Origin: Brugia malayi
Taxonomy: Eukaryota > Nematoda > Chromadorea > Rhabditida > Onchocercidae
DNA: 64,000 nucleotides
NCBI RefSeq assembly: GCF_000002995.4
Contig: NW_025062477.1
Coordinates: forward strand, 12,320,696 to 12,384,695
Reading direction: 5' to 3'
Shown in pieces: positions 40,475 through 52,900 of the stretch. The first letter of the stretch is position 1. The number at the start of each line of letters is the position of its first letter. The position numbers and the translations under genes were made by a program. The notes below the pieces were generated by a model. It did not search any database. It was not told the origin of the DNA and saw only the letters and a list, made by a program, of their open reading frames with translations.

Positions 40475-42684
40475 TTTACTGTGTCATTTCGTAAACCATA
40501 GGTTAGTATGAGATGTGACCTTTAATGTGATATTTTAATTATTCGCTCTCAATAATAATAATAACAAATAATGTTTACTATTTATTGAACTTAATATGAC
40601 CTTTTCAATTACATCTCAACATTTTCTTTCTAGTGCACAAATGTGCATAGATTGCGGTGATAACATTCAATTTTATCCTTCACTTTCAGCTAATAATATC
40701 TCATTTCAACTATGTTATCGCTTTACTACTACTTTTACTATGAATGTTTATTTATTTATTTATTAAAGAGAAAATAATATTTCTTTTTCCTGTAATTGAT
40801 TCATTTTCTCTTCTTTCACTATTTCCTTTTTATTTTCTTTTCTTGAAATAACAGTGAAAAGAAAAGAAAATTTTGCAAAAAAGAAAACATGCACTTTTTC
40901 AATCAATGAATCTAAACTATAATAATAGAAGAAAAAAAAAAGTGTTATTCACCATTATTTCCAATTTTCCAAATTTCAACCTATTGTTATTTGAGATTTT
41001 TAAATGCATCAATATTATAATCAATTTTTTCGTCGTAATTTAGGGAAATTTCTCTTCTTTTTATACCAAAAAATTCTCAAAATTACGCATTGTTTATAAA
41101 AATGACAAAAATCGATATATGTAAACAGCGAAAATTAGCCCTTTTGATCTGGGTAATATTATCTTCACATTTTTACATGTGCTAATATTTATTTATTTTA
41201 TTATCATTATTATTTATTATCATTAATTATTTTCAAATTTAATAATAACATACAATGTTTTAGCTCAAAAAAAAAAAAAGAAAAAACACACATATATAAT
41301 ACTTCACGGTAAATTTGCTTAATCGCTAAGCATTGAAAAATAACAATTTTTTAATAAAAAAAAAAAAAAAAAAAAAAAAAAGCTAAATGAGAAAATTTAA
41401 TGCAGACGAACTCTGTTCTTTTTTGTTTTAAAAATCAAATATTACTTCATTTCTTTCATCTATTAGCATAATATCTTATATTATTGTATTTTAGTTTATT
41501 ATTATATACCAAAAATGTGTAAAAGGTAAAAGGATTAGAAAAGAAAAAGAAAAAAAAACGAAATCCTTGTACTACTATTTTACATTATTCAATTAGTGAT
41601 TTTTGTATCAAATTTTGTTGAAAAACAAAAAACATAAGTTTCTGGAAATGTTAAAAAATCAATGTTAAAAAAAATAAAAAATAAAAAGTGCCACCAAATG
41701 ACGGAATAGTGACGAAGTATTCATTATGTATGTTGGCGTTTCGGTCAAATTTTAATTTTAGTGGAAGGAAGGGCAGGCAAAGTCGAATTTACAATTTCAC
41801 ATCAGCTTTTTCCTTTTTTTTTTTGTTAAACTGCTAAAAGATGAATGATAAATTTGGTAGATTTAGAAAAAAATTCGGTCTGCTTTTGTTTTTTTTTTTT
41901 TTTGTATTCTCTTTTTTTTGGAAAATATATGGAAATAAATAACATAGAAAATAGAAAGGAAAAGAGGAATTTATTTTCAATAGATTGAAATTTTTCTGCA
42001 TTCATTTTATTTTCTTTTTTCTGTTTTTTTTTCTTTTTTTTTTTTTTTTTTTTTTTTGAGTAATTTTCTTCCAAGAATAAATATTTGGAGGTGGTGAATA
42101 TGTTCCAGCAATTTCGTTAGCTGTTATTATGGGCGTTTTTTTTTTGAAAAGTTTTCAAAAGTTAGCTGCAATGTGTTTTTAGTGAAAAATTTGTATTAAT
42201 GAAGAAAATAATTAATTCTTCGTTTACCAAATTTTTCATAGTAAATTAAAATGATATTAGTGTTAATAAGATATCGCACCAAATAATGTTGCAAAATTAT
42301 TTTTTGCTCAGCTAACGCTGATAAAATAATATTTTAATTGGTAATTCGGTGAAAATAGTTGAAGAAATTTCTAGCAATGAATAGAAGTTTTTGTTTTGAC
42401 AGTGTATGCATTTGAACAAAACGATTCATAACTGATAAAGAAGTTATTATTTCGGTTAATTAATTAATCAGTTAATGGCGTCTTTTAAAAAGAAAAAATT
42501 TTTCCTTTTTCATGCTTTCATATGATTTAATATTGTGCGATCGTTTTTCTTTTTTCGAACGTAACTTGTGCTAACAGCAATCTTATTTATTTATTTATTT
42601 ATATAGATTTTTTTTTTATCGGCTACTGTAATTCAACACAAAAACGAATGTGGAAGTATTCATTTCTTTGCGCTGTTGAAGAGA

Positions 42685-42834
42685 ATGAAGCATAAAATAT
42701 TATGTAGATGCAAAAATGCCTGCGGCTGGACGCTTCGTTATCATTCTGTTAATATTTGGTGCAGCTGCGCATATTTTTCTTGGTGGTGGTTTATCATTTA
42801 TCAGCGATTATCATATTTGGAGGCCAGTAGTTGA
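42685..42834 (+). other. Out-of-frame upstream ORFs overlapping the bre-4-like start
   Basis: An ATG at 42685 opens a 49-codon frame that runs over the main start and stops at 42834. A second ATG at 42708, eight bases before the main ATG, opens a 14-codon frame. Whether either is in the mature mRNA depends on the leader acceptor. TATGTAG ending at 42707 would put only the second one in. Confidence 0.4.
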
Positions 42835-45800
42835 AAGCAGTAGGCAAGAAATTGTTCTGGTGCATAATATCGGCAATAGCAGTGATCAAAATGCGAAGAA
42901 AATTGTATCGAATGATCAAACAAAATTTCATTTAACTAGTGCTACTCCAGTTGATAACTTAGGCGCTATTCGTTCAAATTTTTATGAGCTTTTCATTAAT
43001 GGTTTACGCTTTGGTAAACTAACTACTGTTTATCCAATAATTAATCAATCTATCATTAATGGTTCAACAACTGATAAGCCAACAGAAACATACGCAGAGA
43101 GTGTTTATCTGTTGAAAACTGATGGGAATATTCATAATAGTACTCTGTTAAATACTATTACAGGTTAGTTAATTTGTTTGGATCTAGATTGGATCTAGAT
43201 TTTTTAGCATATATAATTTTTTTCTTTTGTTTTCTTTTTTTTGTTCAGGATAAATGATCAATGTTTTCAATTAATTCCTAAAGTGTATTTTAATTTAATA
43301 ATTTTTGGAATTTCTGGAGAAAGAGAGAAAGTGAATCTTATGGTGAATGTTTAGCATCTTTATGCATCTATTCGAGTTATTAAACCATAAGTAGTGACTC
43401 TTGAATTATCAGCTTGAGTTTTTATTCAATTATACTATAACCTGTTATCATATAATTTTAAGAATTTTATAAAGTGCTGACTTTGTTCTAGTTTAATTCA
43501 TACATCTGCCTAAGAATTATTTGGTGCACTTTTCTTAGGTGATGCAAATTGATTAGAGGACAACCAGCCACAATTATTGTAAAATTCATAGTTACAAATT
43601 CTGAATCATTTTAGAAATTATAAATGTGTGATTTGCAGTTGCCCAGTCTACTAAGCGATTATTTGGTAATGAAACATTATCAACGTGCAATGTTATTCCA
43701 ACCTTTCAAATGGTGCATCAAAATCTTAGTTTGGTAAATTGTCCTGTAACACCACCTGGTTTGGTTGGTCCAATAAAAGTATGGTATGATGAGCCGACGT
43801 TTGAAGAAATTGAGCGATTAAATCCAAATTTGGAAGCTGGTGGCCACGGAAAACCTGAAAACTGCCTATCACGACACAGGGTTGCTATTATCGTTCCTTA
43901 TAGGTTCGATTTTTATAATGTGATAATTTATTTTATCGAAGTTTTACCATTACATAATATTCTATTATGTAACTGCATCAAGAAAATGCAGTTTTGAACA
44001 GAAGTTAAATAAGACTTAATATTTGCATATTTGTTACGAAAAATCCTTCAATTTTGATATTCAAGTTATTTATTCGTTACGAAATAGGATTGAAAATTTT
44101 ACTAATAGTTTATAACTCCATTGAATCATTGATATAACAATTCTTTTTAATTTCATGTAGCTTAACTTCTCATCGTGACGAATGCAGCAGTAAATGATTG
44201 AAAATTAGACATTTATTGAAAGATTTTTCGTGACAAATATGCAAATATCATTGATTTTGCGCATAATGCATCTATCAAAGAAAACTTGCGTTTATTTATG
44301 TTGCGTTTATTCCATATTTGAAACTTTATTTCTTCAATTTGTCTGATTAATTTTTCTATGTTTTAGATGATATGTTTTATTATGATCTTAACAATTTTTA
44401 TTAAAAATTATAATATAATATTTTACAAAAATTTTAGAGATCGAGAAGCTCATTTGCGTATCTTATTGCACAATCTTCATTCATTGCTTACCAAACAACA
44501 ACTTGATTATGCCATTTTTGTCATCGAACAACATGAAAATGAAACATTCAATCGTGCTAAATTAATGAATGTGGGATATGTGGAGGCAATGAAACTTTAT
44601 GATTGGCAATGTTTTGTATTTCATGATGTTGATTTATTGGCAGAGGATGATCGTAACATTTATTCTTGTCCTGATCAACCAAGGCATATGAGTGTTGCAG
44701 TTAATAAATTTAAATACAAGTTTGTTTTTCCAATTATTTTTGTTAAAATTAGAAAAGTGGGTAAGTTAAGCAGAAATTTTTTAACTGTTACTAATTCGCT
44801 GTTTAATGTGTTTCTTATATTTATAGCTACAAGCAACCAAAAGATAACTGAATAATCTTAGTGATGTGATTTTACCAGGAATTATTAACTGGAATACTTG
44901 ATTTAAAATAAATTAGCAAATTGTAATATTTACTTGCTTATTTGATTGATTTATTTCCAAATCTTTAAAAAGTTATCTTTCAATAGCAAATTTACTGCTT
45001 GTAGATTACCATATGGATCAATATTCGGAGGTGTAAGTGCTATTAGAACGGAGCAGTTTGCAACATTGAATGGCTTTTCGAACAGTTATTGGGGTTGGGG
45101 TGGTGAAGATGATGATCTCTCAATGCGGTAAAAAAGAAATTTTTAATTTATTAATAAAAAAAAGAAAAAAAGGAAAACAAAACAAAAAACAAAAGATTTT
45201 GGTCTACATTAGATGAGACTAAAATGACATCGCAAGAATTTGACATTCGGACGTTAAAACACATGAAGGAAAATGATTTGGAATTTTACAAATCAAATTA
45301 AATTTTTTTAAAATTAATTTATGAATTGTTTTTTAATAAATGTTTACTCCTTAGAGTAACTTCTGCTGGTTACAAAATTATGCGATATCCATCGGAAATT
45401 GCACGCTATCAAATGGTTCAGCATAAATCAGAGATGAAAAATCCCATTAATAGGTTATCTTTTTTGTTCTTTATGCAAATTTTTGTTGTTAAAGAAAAAT
45501 TATAGATTTTATTTATTGTTAATAATATAATAGGATATTGTGATAAGTAATGTTTTAGGGTAATAGCATGTTATATATGATAAATTTGGAAAATTTTATT
45601 TGGAAAAAATAAATATTTGATTTATATTAGAAATTTTTCTATTATAATTATTCCAAGAGGGAAATTAATTTCAGATGTCGATATGATTTATTAGCCAAAA
45701 CAAAAGTACGTCAGCAAACGGATGGTATTTCATCATTAAAATATGAATGTTACGATTTGCAATTTTTTACGCTGTTTACACATATCAAAGTGAAATTATT

Positions 45801-45852
45801 CGAGCAGGAATCAAAAGCACAGTTACGTGAAGAAGGTTTCAAGAGATGTTGA
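42716..45852 (+). CDS. bre-4: Beta-1,4-N-acetylgalactosaminyltransferase (B4GALT family), 6 exons, 464 aa
   Basis: Exons: 42716-43163, 43639-43903, 44438-44719, 45005-45127, 45355-45453, 45675-45852. All phases agree. Residues about 7-28 form a type II signal anchor, then comes a long Ser/Thr/Asn-rich stem with several N-glycosylation sequons. The catalytic domain starts near 220 (HRVAIIVPYRDREAHL). It has FNRAKLMNVG at 275-284, the DVD metal motif at 301-303, LPYGSIFGGVSA at 333-344, the acceptor-site WGWGGEDDD at 361-369, and the metal-binding Met393 and His396. The enzyme should work in the Golgi, adding a beta1,4-linked sugar to terminal GlcNAc on glycans or glycolipids. Ile338 sits where bovine B4GALT1 has Tyr289. 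Ile or Leu at this position is known to favour UDP-GalNAc, as in invertebrate GalNAc-transferases such as C. elegans BRE-4. An AATAAA lies three bases past the stop. Confidence 0.93.
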
Positions 45853-48800
45853 ACAATAAATAAATGATGTGCAACTGTTTCTGCGGTAATTCAGGGAGGT
45901 ATGCCAAAGTTGGCTTTAAATTTCTGAAATTTGAACATTTCATTTTCTACCTGTTATTCTCATTTGCTATGATCGAGGAGCAAGTTCTGTTTTCTTTTTT
46001 CTTTCCTTTTCTTTTTTTTTTTTTTTTTGTTTGTTTGTTTGTTTGTCTTTTCCTTTCAATCTAGGACAAGAAAGAAAAAAAATAAGTGTGGTTAGCATTT
46101 CTTGGAAATGTTTTGTAAATATATATGTATATCTTTTACATTGTAAAAATTTGATATTCCAAGTAAATCTAAAATTTGATTTCCTTTTAAATCTTCTGAA
46201 ATTTAGTAGTATTCTTCATTATGTTTATTTTTGTAGAAACAGTTTTTGTTTTTGAAATTTTGTTAGAATATACTACTATCAACAAATAATAATTTTAATT
46301 TGATAACCCTTTTAGTTTTCAGTTTCTTTTCATCGGGATGGTATTATTGATTTGGTCATATTTATCACTTTCCTCTTTGCTCATTCGTTTTTTTTTTTTT
46401 TTTGTTCTGTATTGTAGAATAAGCTATATTTAAAATTTTTTAAACTTATATTCTTTCTCTTCCATTCTTACGATATTACTTCATATTTGAATTTTAAAAC
46501 ATCTATGAAAATGAATCAATATGAAGATGAATCGACTCGAATAGAGAAATGCATTATATGCATTGTTTTAGAAGAATAGCATTACATATGAATTAAAGTA
46601 ATGTTGTAACAATTAAAGTAATTATTACTGTCCATTAATTGGCAGAATGGATGACATATAATAATATTAACTTTTGTATATTAAGTAAAGGAGAGTATCT
46701 CTTGAAAGTAGTAAAAACTACATATTACACATAGTCTTATGTGAACTTTTTCAAGAAGAGCTCAGAATAACAACAGTGAAATCACTTTGTTTAGTTTATT
46801 TATTAGTAAAAACCGTTTGTAGTAATAATAATGTTTGTTTAGCAGAGGAAGGAGAGATAATTTATTTATTAGTATTAAAAATTTATCTTGATTAAATACT
46901 TAAATAGAAATTAAGAGTTGAATTAAACAGATAATATTAATATCTTCTTTCAATTTTTCACTTATTTTCTACTTATTTAATGCACTATATTAATTTTTAA
47001 ATTCCAATAATTGTTCCGATTTGTTCATTTCATTAATATAGTTAAAAATTTCATCCATAAAATATTACTTACCTGAATTCCTCTTTTGTCTTCCTCTTTC
47101 CGTCTGTAAACAGGTTACAATAATTGATGCTTCTTGCTCATCGATTTATGCCTTTCATTGTCAATCACCATAATAAATTTATCCTGAATTGTTGCAAATT
47201 GAAATAGGTAAATGAATAGGTTAAATTTACTAATTAAATAATTTCCGAGTAAACACTTTTTAACAGATATGAATTTGTTAAAGCAATGAATTACTCCACT
47301 GCTTTTATTATAATTTCCCTTTTTTTTCCCTTTTTTTTGCACATAAATTTAGCAATAATTAACATTTTAAATAAAAGTAGGATAATTTTAAAAAATGGTT
47401 TTAGGCATTGATTGCATTGGATTATATATTTCATATTAATGATACATTTTTAAAATGATTATTATATGAATTCTATCATTTCATATATATTAGCCGAGAA
47501 ATTCAGATTTTGCATCAGACCCAGAATGATCAATATGACATTTAAGAACTAATGTAGCAGGTCAAGATCGAGATTGAGCTTATATGAAAAGCATAATAAT
47601 TTTAGGAAATCTAAATCTTTCTCTTATTTTCTTGAAGCTTTATGTTGTTATAATGTAACTAAGATTAAATGAAGAGTTGAAAATGCTAAAATAGCACATA
47701 TTTGCATTAGAAGTTAAAATGAAGACTAAATAGATAGTTAATAGAAATTGAAGACTGAGAGAGTAAATTTGTTTGTGTTCAGATCATTAGTGATGAAAGG
47801 ATTAGATATTATATATAGGTTTTACTTCATTTCTATTTTGTCTTTTATAGTTAATATTATTATTGGATAATTCATAAAATTTAAAAGTTCTTTTATGCCT
47901 AAATTACTTTATGTGTCATTTTCTTGCTCCATGTATCTTTGTCTTTTTAATTTAAAAAAAAAAAAAAAAAAAAAATGAAAAAAAAAATAATTTATTAATG
48001 TCTAGTCAAAATTCATTGTAATTTGAAGATGTAAAAAGGAATGAAATCGACTATATATATATCATATTTTCATAAATAATGATTTTTACTTGTTTATTCG
48101 ATCAGTAATGATTTATTTGTTTGTTCATTTTCTTAATGATATTGCTAAATGACATTAACTCCTTTAATTCACTTGCTAAGTAATAAAATTAAAAAAAAAG
48201 AAATGAAGTGATGAAGTAATGAAGTAATGTAAATAATTAATTCAAATATCTTGCAATTTTTTTTTTTTTTTTTTGTAAAAATATTTTATAAAAAGCTAAA
48301 TATTTTGTTTCATTCCTTTCATTGCACTTATAAACAAACGATGTTAATTTTTTCCAGAAAAGAAAGTTTGTTCTGATTACAAATAAAATTATTTTCTTTC
48401 AAGTTTTTATTGTCCAAAAATTTTATCCTGATTGGTTTGTTTTCTTACATGTGAAATTGTATTCAGTAAATTTATATGTGATATTAAAATATTGGAGAAA
48501 AATTACACTTTCTCAGATAATTGGATGTGTCATAGTTGCTAGTGTGAAAATTGATTCTAATTGTAAAAAATTAAATTATTGATTATTGCGTTTGAAGAGA
48601 AAGTGATGAGATGAAATGATTTCAAAATTTATATAATTTCCTTAATTAATAATGCTTGACACTTATGCAATATTACTATTACACAAATAAACTTGAAAAT
48701 GAATGAATTATGCTTTCTGCATGCATCAAAAAAAAAGTAACTGTACCTTATTTCCAGATAACAATCCTCAAGTGATATTATTCTTATCAAATTAATCAAT

Positions 48801-49963
48801 CACATTTCATCGATCAGCAAATAAGCTGTAAGACTCATTTAAAAGGATTTTGATGCGAATTTATGCTAATTAACTGAATAATTAATAATTGGTATATCAT
48901 CATTAAATAGGCAAAAATCATTACTGCGATAAGCATCCATTATCGCAAATTATAAACTCCTTTAACAATTGTTCCAATTATAAATTTAATAATTTTTCTT
49001 TCTTCAAGATTGCAACCCCGCCCACTACTATCAGTTATTTTTGTACGTCTTAGTTATTGCAAACAAAGGGCACTTACTTGACAAAAGTATCGTCTTAATT
49101 CATTTTATTTGAAATATAATATGCTGTTAGCTAAAACAAGTGCCATAATGCCTTAATTTGTTGGTAACTAAGTCAACTTTGCACTATATTTTATTTGATC
49201 ATTCAGATGTTGGAATTTTTTCATATTTAAAGTAGTAATAATAACTGAAGAATTGACGGAATGTCTCGACAAAATAGATTTTAAACAATATTAGCAAAGA
49301 AACATTATCATTACTAATCAATTAATAGCACATCAATTGTAGTAGTTGTATTTCCCGAGAAACACGGGCAACAGAAAGCTTATAAAAAATGTACTTACAA
49401 ATATTTCATAATTGAATACAATTTTAAAATGCCTTGTGAAAAAGCTAATTATTTATTATTTTAATTATTGCATGTTACGTTGTGATATGATCTTAAAAAA
49501 TATATTTATTGGTGAGAAAACAAAACCATGGAACAAAATAAGTGCAGTTGAATGAATACAATGGATTAAAAATGCAATGAATTGAAAATAACTCATATGG
49601 CTGAAGGATACATATGCAAACATATTTACAGGAGCACGAAAAGGTATTGAAATAGCACAGCTTCATATAACATGAAAGTATGACAGGTTTAGAAAGGTTA
49701 TAACTCGTAAAAACAACAAATTGGAATGATCAAAAGTCAGAACAACAAAAATAATAAACTTTGATTGATTGAACAAAAGAAAAAAAAAGAATAACAAAAG
49801 ACCTTCGGAGATTTAATGAGTCAAAAAGAAGAAGACTTAACAAGTTCTAAATAAATTTAGCAAGAGTTCTGTATGATAATATTGGATGATAAAGCTCTCT
49901 CTCTCTCAAAAAAAAAAAAAAGTCATATATACAGGAAATGCAATAGTTAAAATGTGATATAAA
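45853..49963. other. Convergent gap between bre-4-like and Argonaute genes
   Basis: About 4.1 kb holding both 3' ends. It contains T-rich and TTTG-repeat sequence (46006-46055), poly-A (about 47951-47975) and poly-T (about 48258-48274) runs. One pair of minus-strand exon-like segments at 47073-47183 has good splice signals but no recognisable partner exons. Confidence 0.5.
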
Positions 49964-52900
49964 TCATGCATTAAATCGTACTACTTCCAATGGTTTATTA
50001 ATATAGCTTAGTTGTTTGTTTAACTCGACTGCATCCTTCTCATTATTTTTACCATTATCAGAACTTTCCGATCCATCCCCGCTAAAAAATATTCAAAATC
50101 ACTTTTAGAAAAATAAAAAAAAATTCAATATAAATAATATGAAGTAAAAAAAAAACTTTTTTTCATGAAAATTCCAATACAAAAATAATTTGAAATAAAG
50201 AAAAAAAAAAGCATTTATTCATTTTTTACAATTTTAATACATTAAATAATTATATGAGATAAGAACTTACAACATAGCCACATAATTACAGCGACCACGT
50301 TTTGCCATACGTGAAGCTATCATTACTGGAGATGGAAGTGATACTGCCATATTAACAATTTGAAAATTATATGCAAGTGCATGCACAATACCTTGCATTT
50401 CATCGGCTTCCATTTTCGAAGTATCAAATAACAACGTATATCGTGGCGTCTTTGCAGTACCCTAAAATTTTTGCTAAAAATTTAATCAATTAGTGAAAAA
50501 TTTTTTCCCATCACTTCATCATTTTCAGTGTAACATTATTATTTATTTCCTTATCATCTAGAAATTCGACTGAAATGAAATGAAGAATTAAGGCACCTTA
50601 TTTAGCATTTCATTAATACCATAATTTTACCATCAAAACTTTTTAAAAAAAAAAAGTGTAACAAACCTGAAATGTAGAATGCGAATTCAAATAAAATTCA
50701 CTTAAGACAGGATTTACCACATGCTTATCAATAACTGTACCCGGCTTAATATTCTGTTGTGCTGCTCGTTCTTGCTTATGAATATTCTACAATATACTTA
50801 GAAATGAAGAGAATTAGTAAAATAAAATAAAATGATATAGCAACAAAAATTGATAACATTATATTTCATTACTGTGAATTAAACTTTTTGGAAATTGAAC
50901 ATCACAAATATTACAAACATTTTCTATATGTAATAATTTAATCTCTTGAAGAAATTTTCAAATAAGTCTTTTAGTTTTAATGAAAAATTTCATTAACCTT
51001 TTTATAAATGCGCAAATTATGCATCTTTGTAAGTACAATGAATGTGATATGTGGACGATAGTTTTGACCACCAACTAACTGGCATGCATGTTTGATCTGT
51101 TCTACTTCGGTGTTCATAACCTGAAAAAAGAATTAAAAAAGAAACGCAATTCTTTTATTTTCTAAATGGTCAAAGTAATATCACCATTATCATCATCAAA
51201 TTGTTACATTTTCAAAATTTGCTTGAAATATGCAAAAATAAAGCAGAAAAATAATAAAGAGAGAAAATTTACATATTTATATTGCCCAACAGATATGCCA
51301 TCTCGAATAACGAATAAGTGGGTGGGCGGCGTCCCACGATTTGCATTAAAATAACGCAATAAATCTGAGAATATTTGTTGTATCGCATCATCCATTAGCT
51401 ATAAAATTGTAGCGCATAAAAGATATCATTAATAAAGGCACAATTAAAATATGTCATAATAAGTACCAAAATTTATTTGTTATAAAGAATAAACAGTTTC
51501 AAATGTTTGCTCGTTTCACTGATAGAATTAAACACTTATTGTATATATGAGGTTAAAATAATATCAAATATGAATAAATAATAATAAAAAAAAAAAAAAA
51601 AAAACAGACATACCTCTTCCATCTGAGCTTTAGCAAAGCGATATCCACCAATGAAATCTAACGGATGTTTTTTTATGTTTGCCGAATACTAAAACTTTTT
51701 AAATATAATATTATGAAAATTAAAAGTGAAATGAATTATAATAATAACTGTTGGACTTGAACAAGAAAAAAAAATACAAATTTTATCTAAAAACATCTAA
51801 AATGATTGCTACTTACACCAACAACTGATAGCACAGTATTTCGATCTTTATTAGGTACCCTAGAATAAGAAGGATGCGCAATATCCAAACCCACAATAAG
51901 AAATCCCGGCCTTCCTAGCCATCTGTCACAGCTGAAATGTCGTATATTAGCTTTAAAAACAGAAAAAAAAAAAAAAAAAACTATTTCAAGTTTCAAAAAT
52001 TATTTAGCAGAAAACAGAAAAATTGAAACAGAAATAACTACTTTTCTTCAAGATGAACCGAATAATTTAATCCACCCATTTTTATGTTTGTTTTATTAAC
52101 GATATTGTCAAGTGTTTGATATTGCCGTTTCATGACTATTCCTAATGCAGTTGACGCTTTTAAATCTTGTGTAAGAATTTGTTCCTGTGATTCGATGTAT
52201 TTCATACGTGCTGAAAAAAATTTCACCACTATAAAAACATTACTCAAAACTCTAAATATAAAACATATCTAGAGATAAAAAAAAATGTAAAAGAAATCTA
52301 AAAATACTTATATTAAAGCGCATGCGCATGAAAAGTATATTAATGAAAGAGTAGAAAAGAGACTTAAGAATTTGTTCTTGTGATATGATGATTGCTAATT
52401 TAAGATATTTGATAAGGGAGACCAAAATCACTGCATATGGAAAACGATTAAAATATTTATGTTTACCAAAAAAATGCTTAAAGTTAAATCATATTGTAAT
52501 CTTATGAAGCAATTAAATCAACCTATTTAGGAAACTATTCAAAGCAAAAAAATCCCATGTAATTCAAAACAAAAAATGATATTTTAAATAAAGCATGTAC
52601 AAAAAATCAAAGATTTATGTTCTTTTCTTGAACTGATGAAATAAATTTTTTGAAAAAAAAAAAGTTTTATGAAACAAAAGATTTCAAAAAAAAAAAAAAA
52701 ATTACCATGATAATTCAATTCATCAGCAGTCACAAAATGAATGAATGTTGCACCCGATTTTTTGGCTTTTATTATTAACGATTCAATATCTTGCTCTTTT
52801 GAACGACGAATATACTCATAACCAATTGGATCTCTTATTTGCATGCCATGTTTACGACAACGTTCCAAAAACATTTTTATATAAGTGCTGCAAATATTTC

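Larger units (their letters stand above)
30767..42715. other. 12 kb gene-poor spacer
   Basis: No multi-exon gene could be built on either strand. It contains CT and GA tracts (31070-31240, 31340-31410), an ATCA/ATCG tetranucleotide run (31590-31640), a dispersed direct repeat (33315 and 33729), a less A+T-rich coding-like fragment (34420-34605), an ATT repeat (36760-36890), AAT-rich stretches (39170-39340), and a TG-rich block with a 16-base minisatellite (40150-40474). The last 300 bases before 42716 should hold the promoter and leader region of the glycosyltransferase gene. Confidence 0.5.

Noticed and set aside
41826..42074. Minus-strand Lys-rich 82-codon frame
   Set aside because: It is built on poly-T runs antisense to the region before the bre-4-like gene, with no supporting features.
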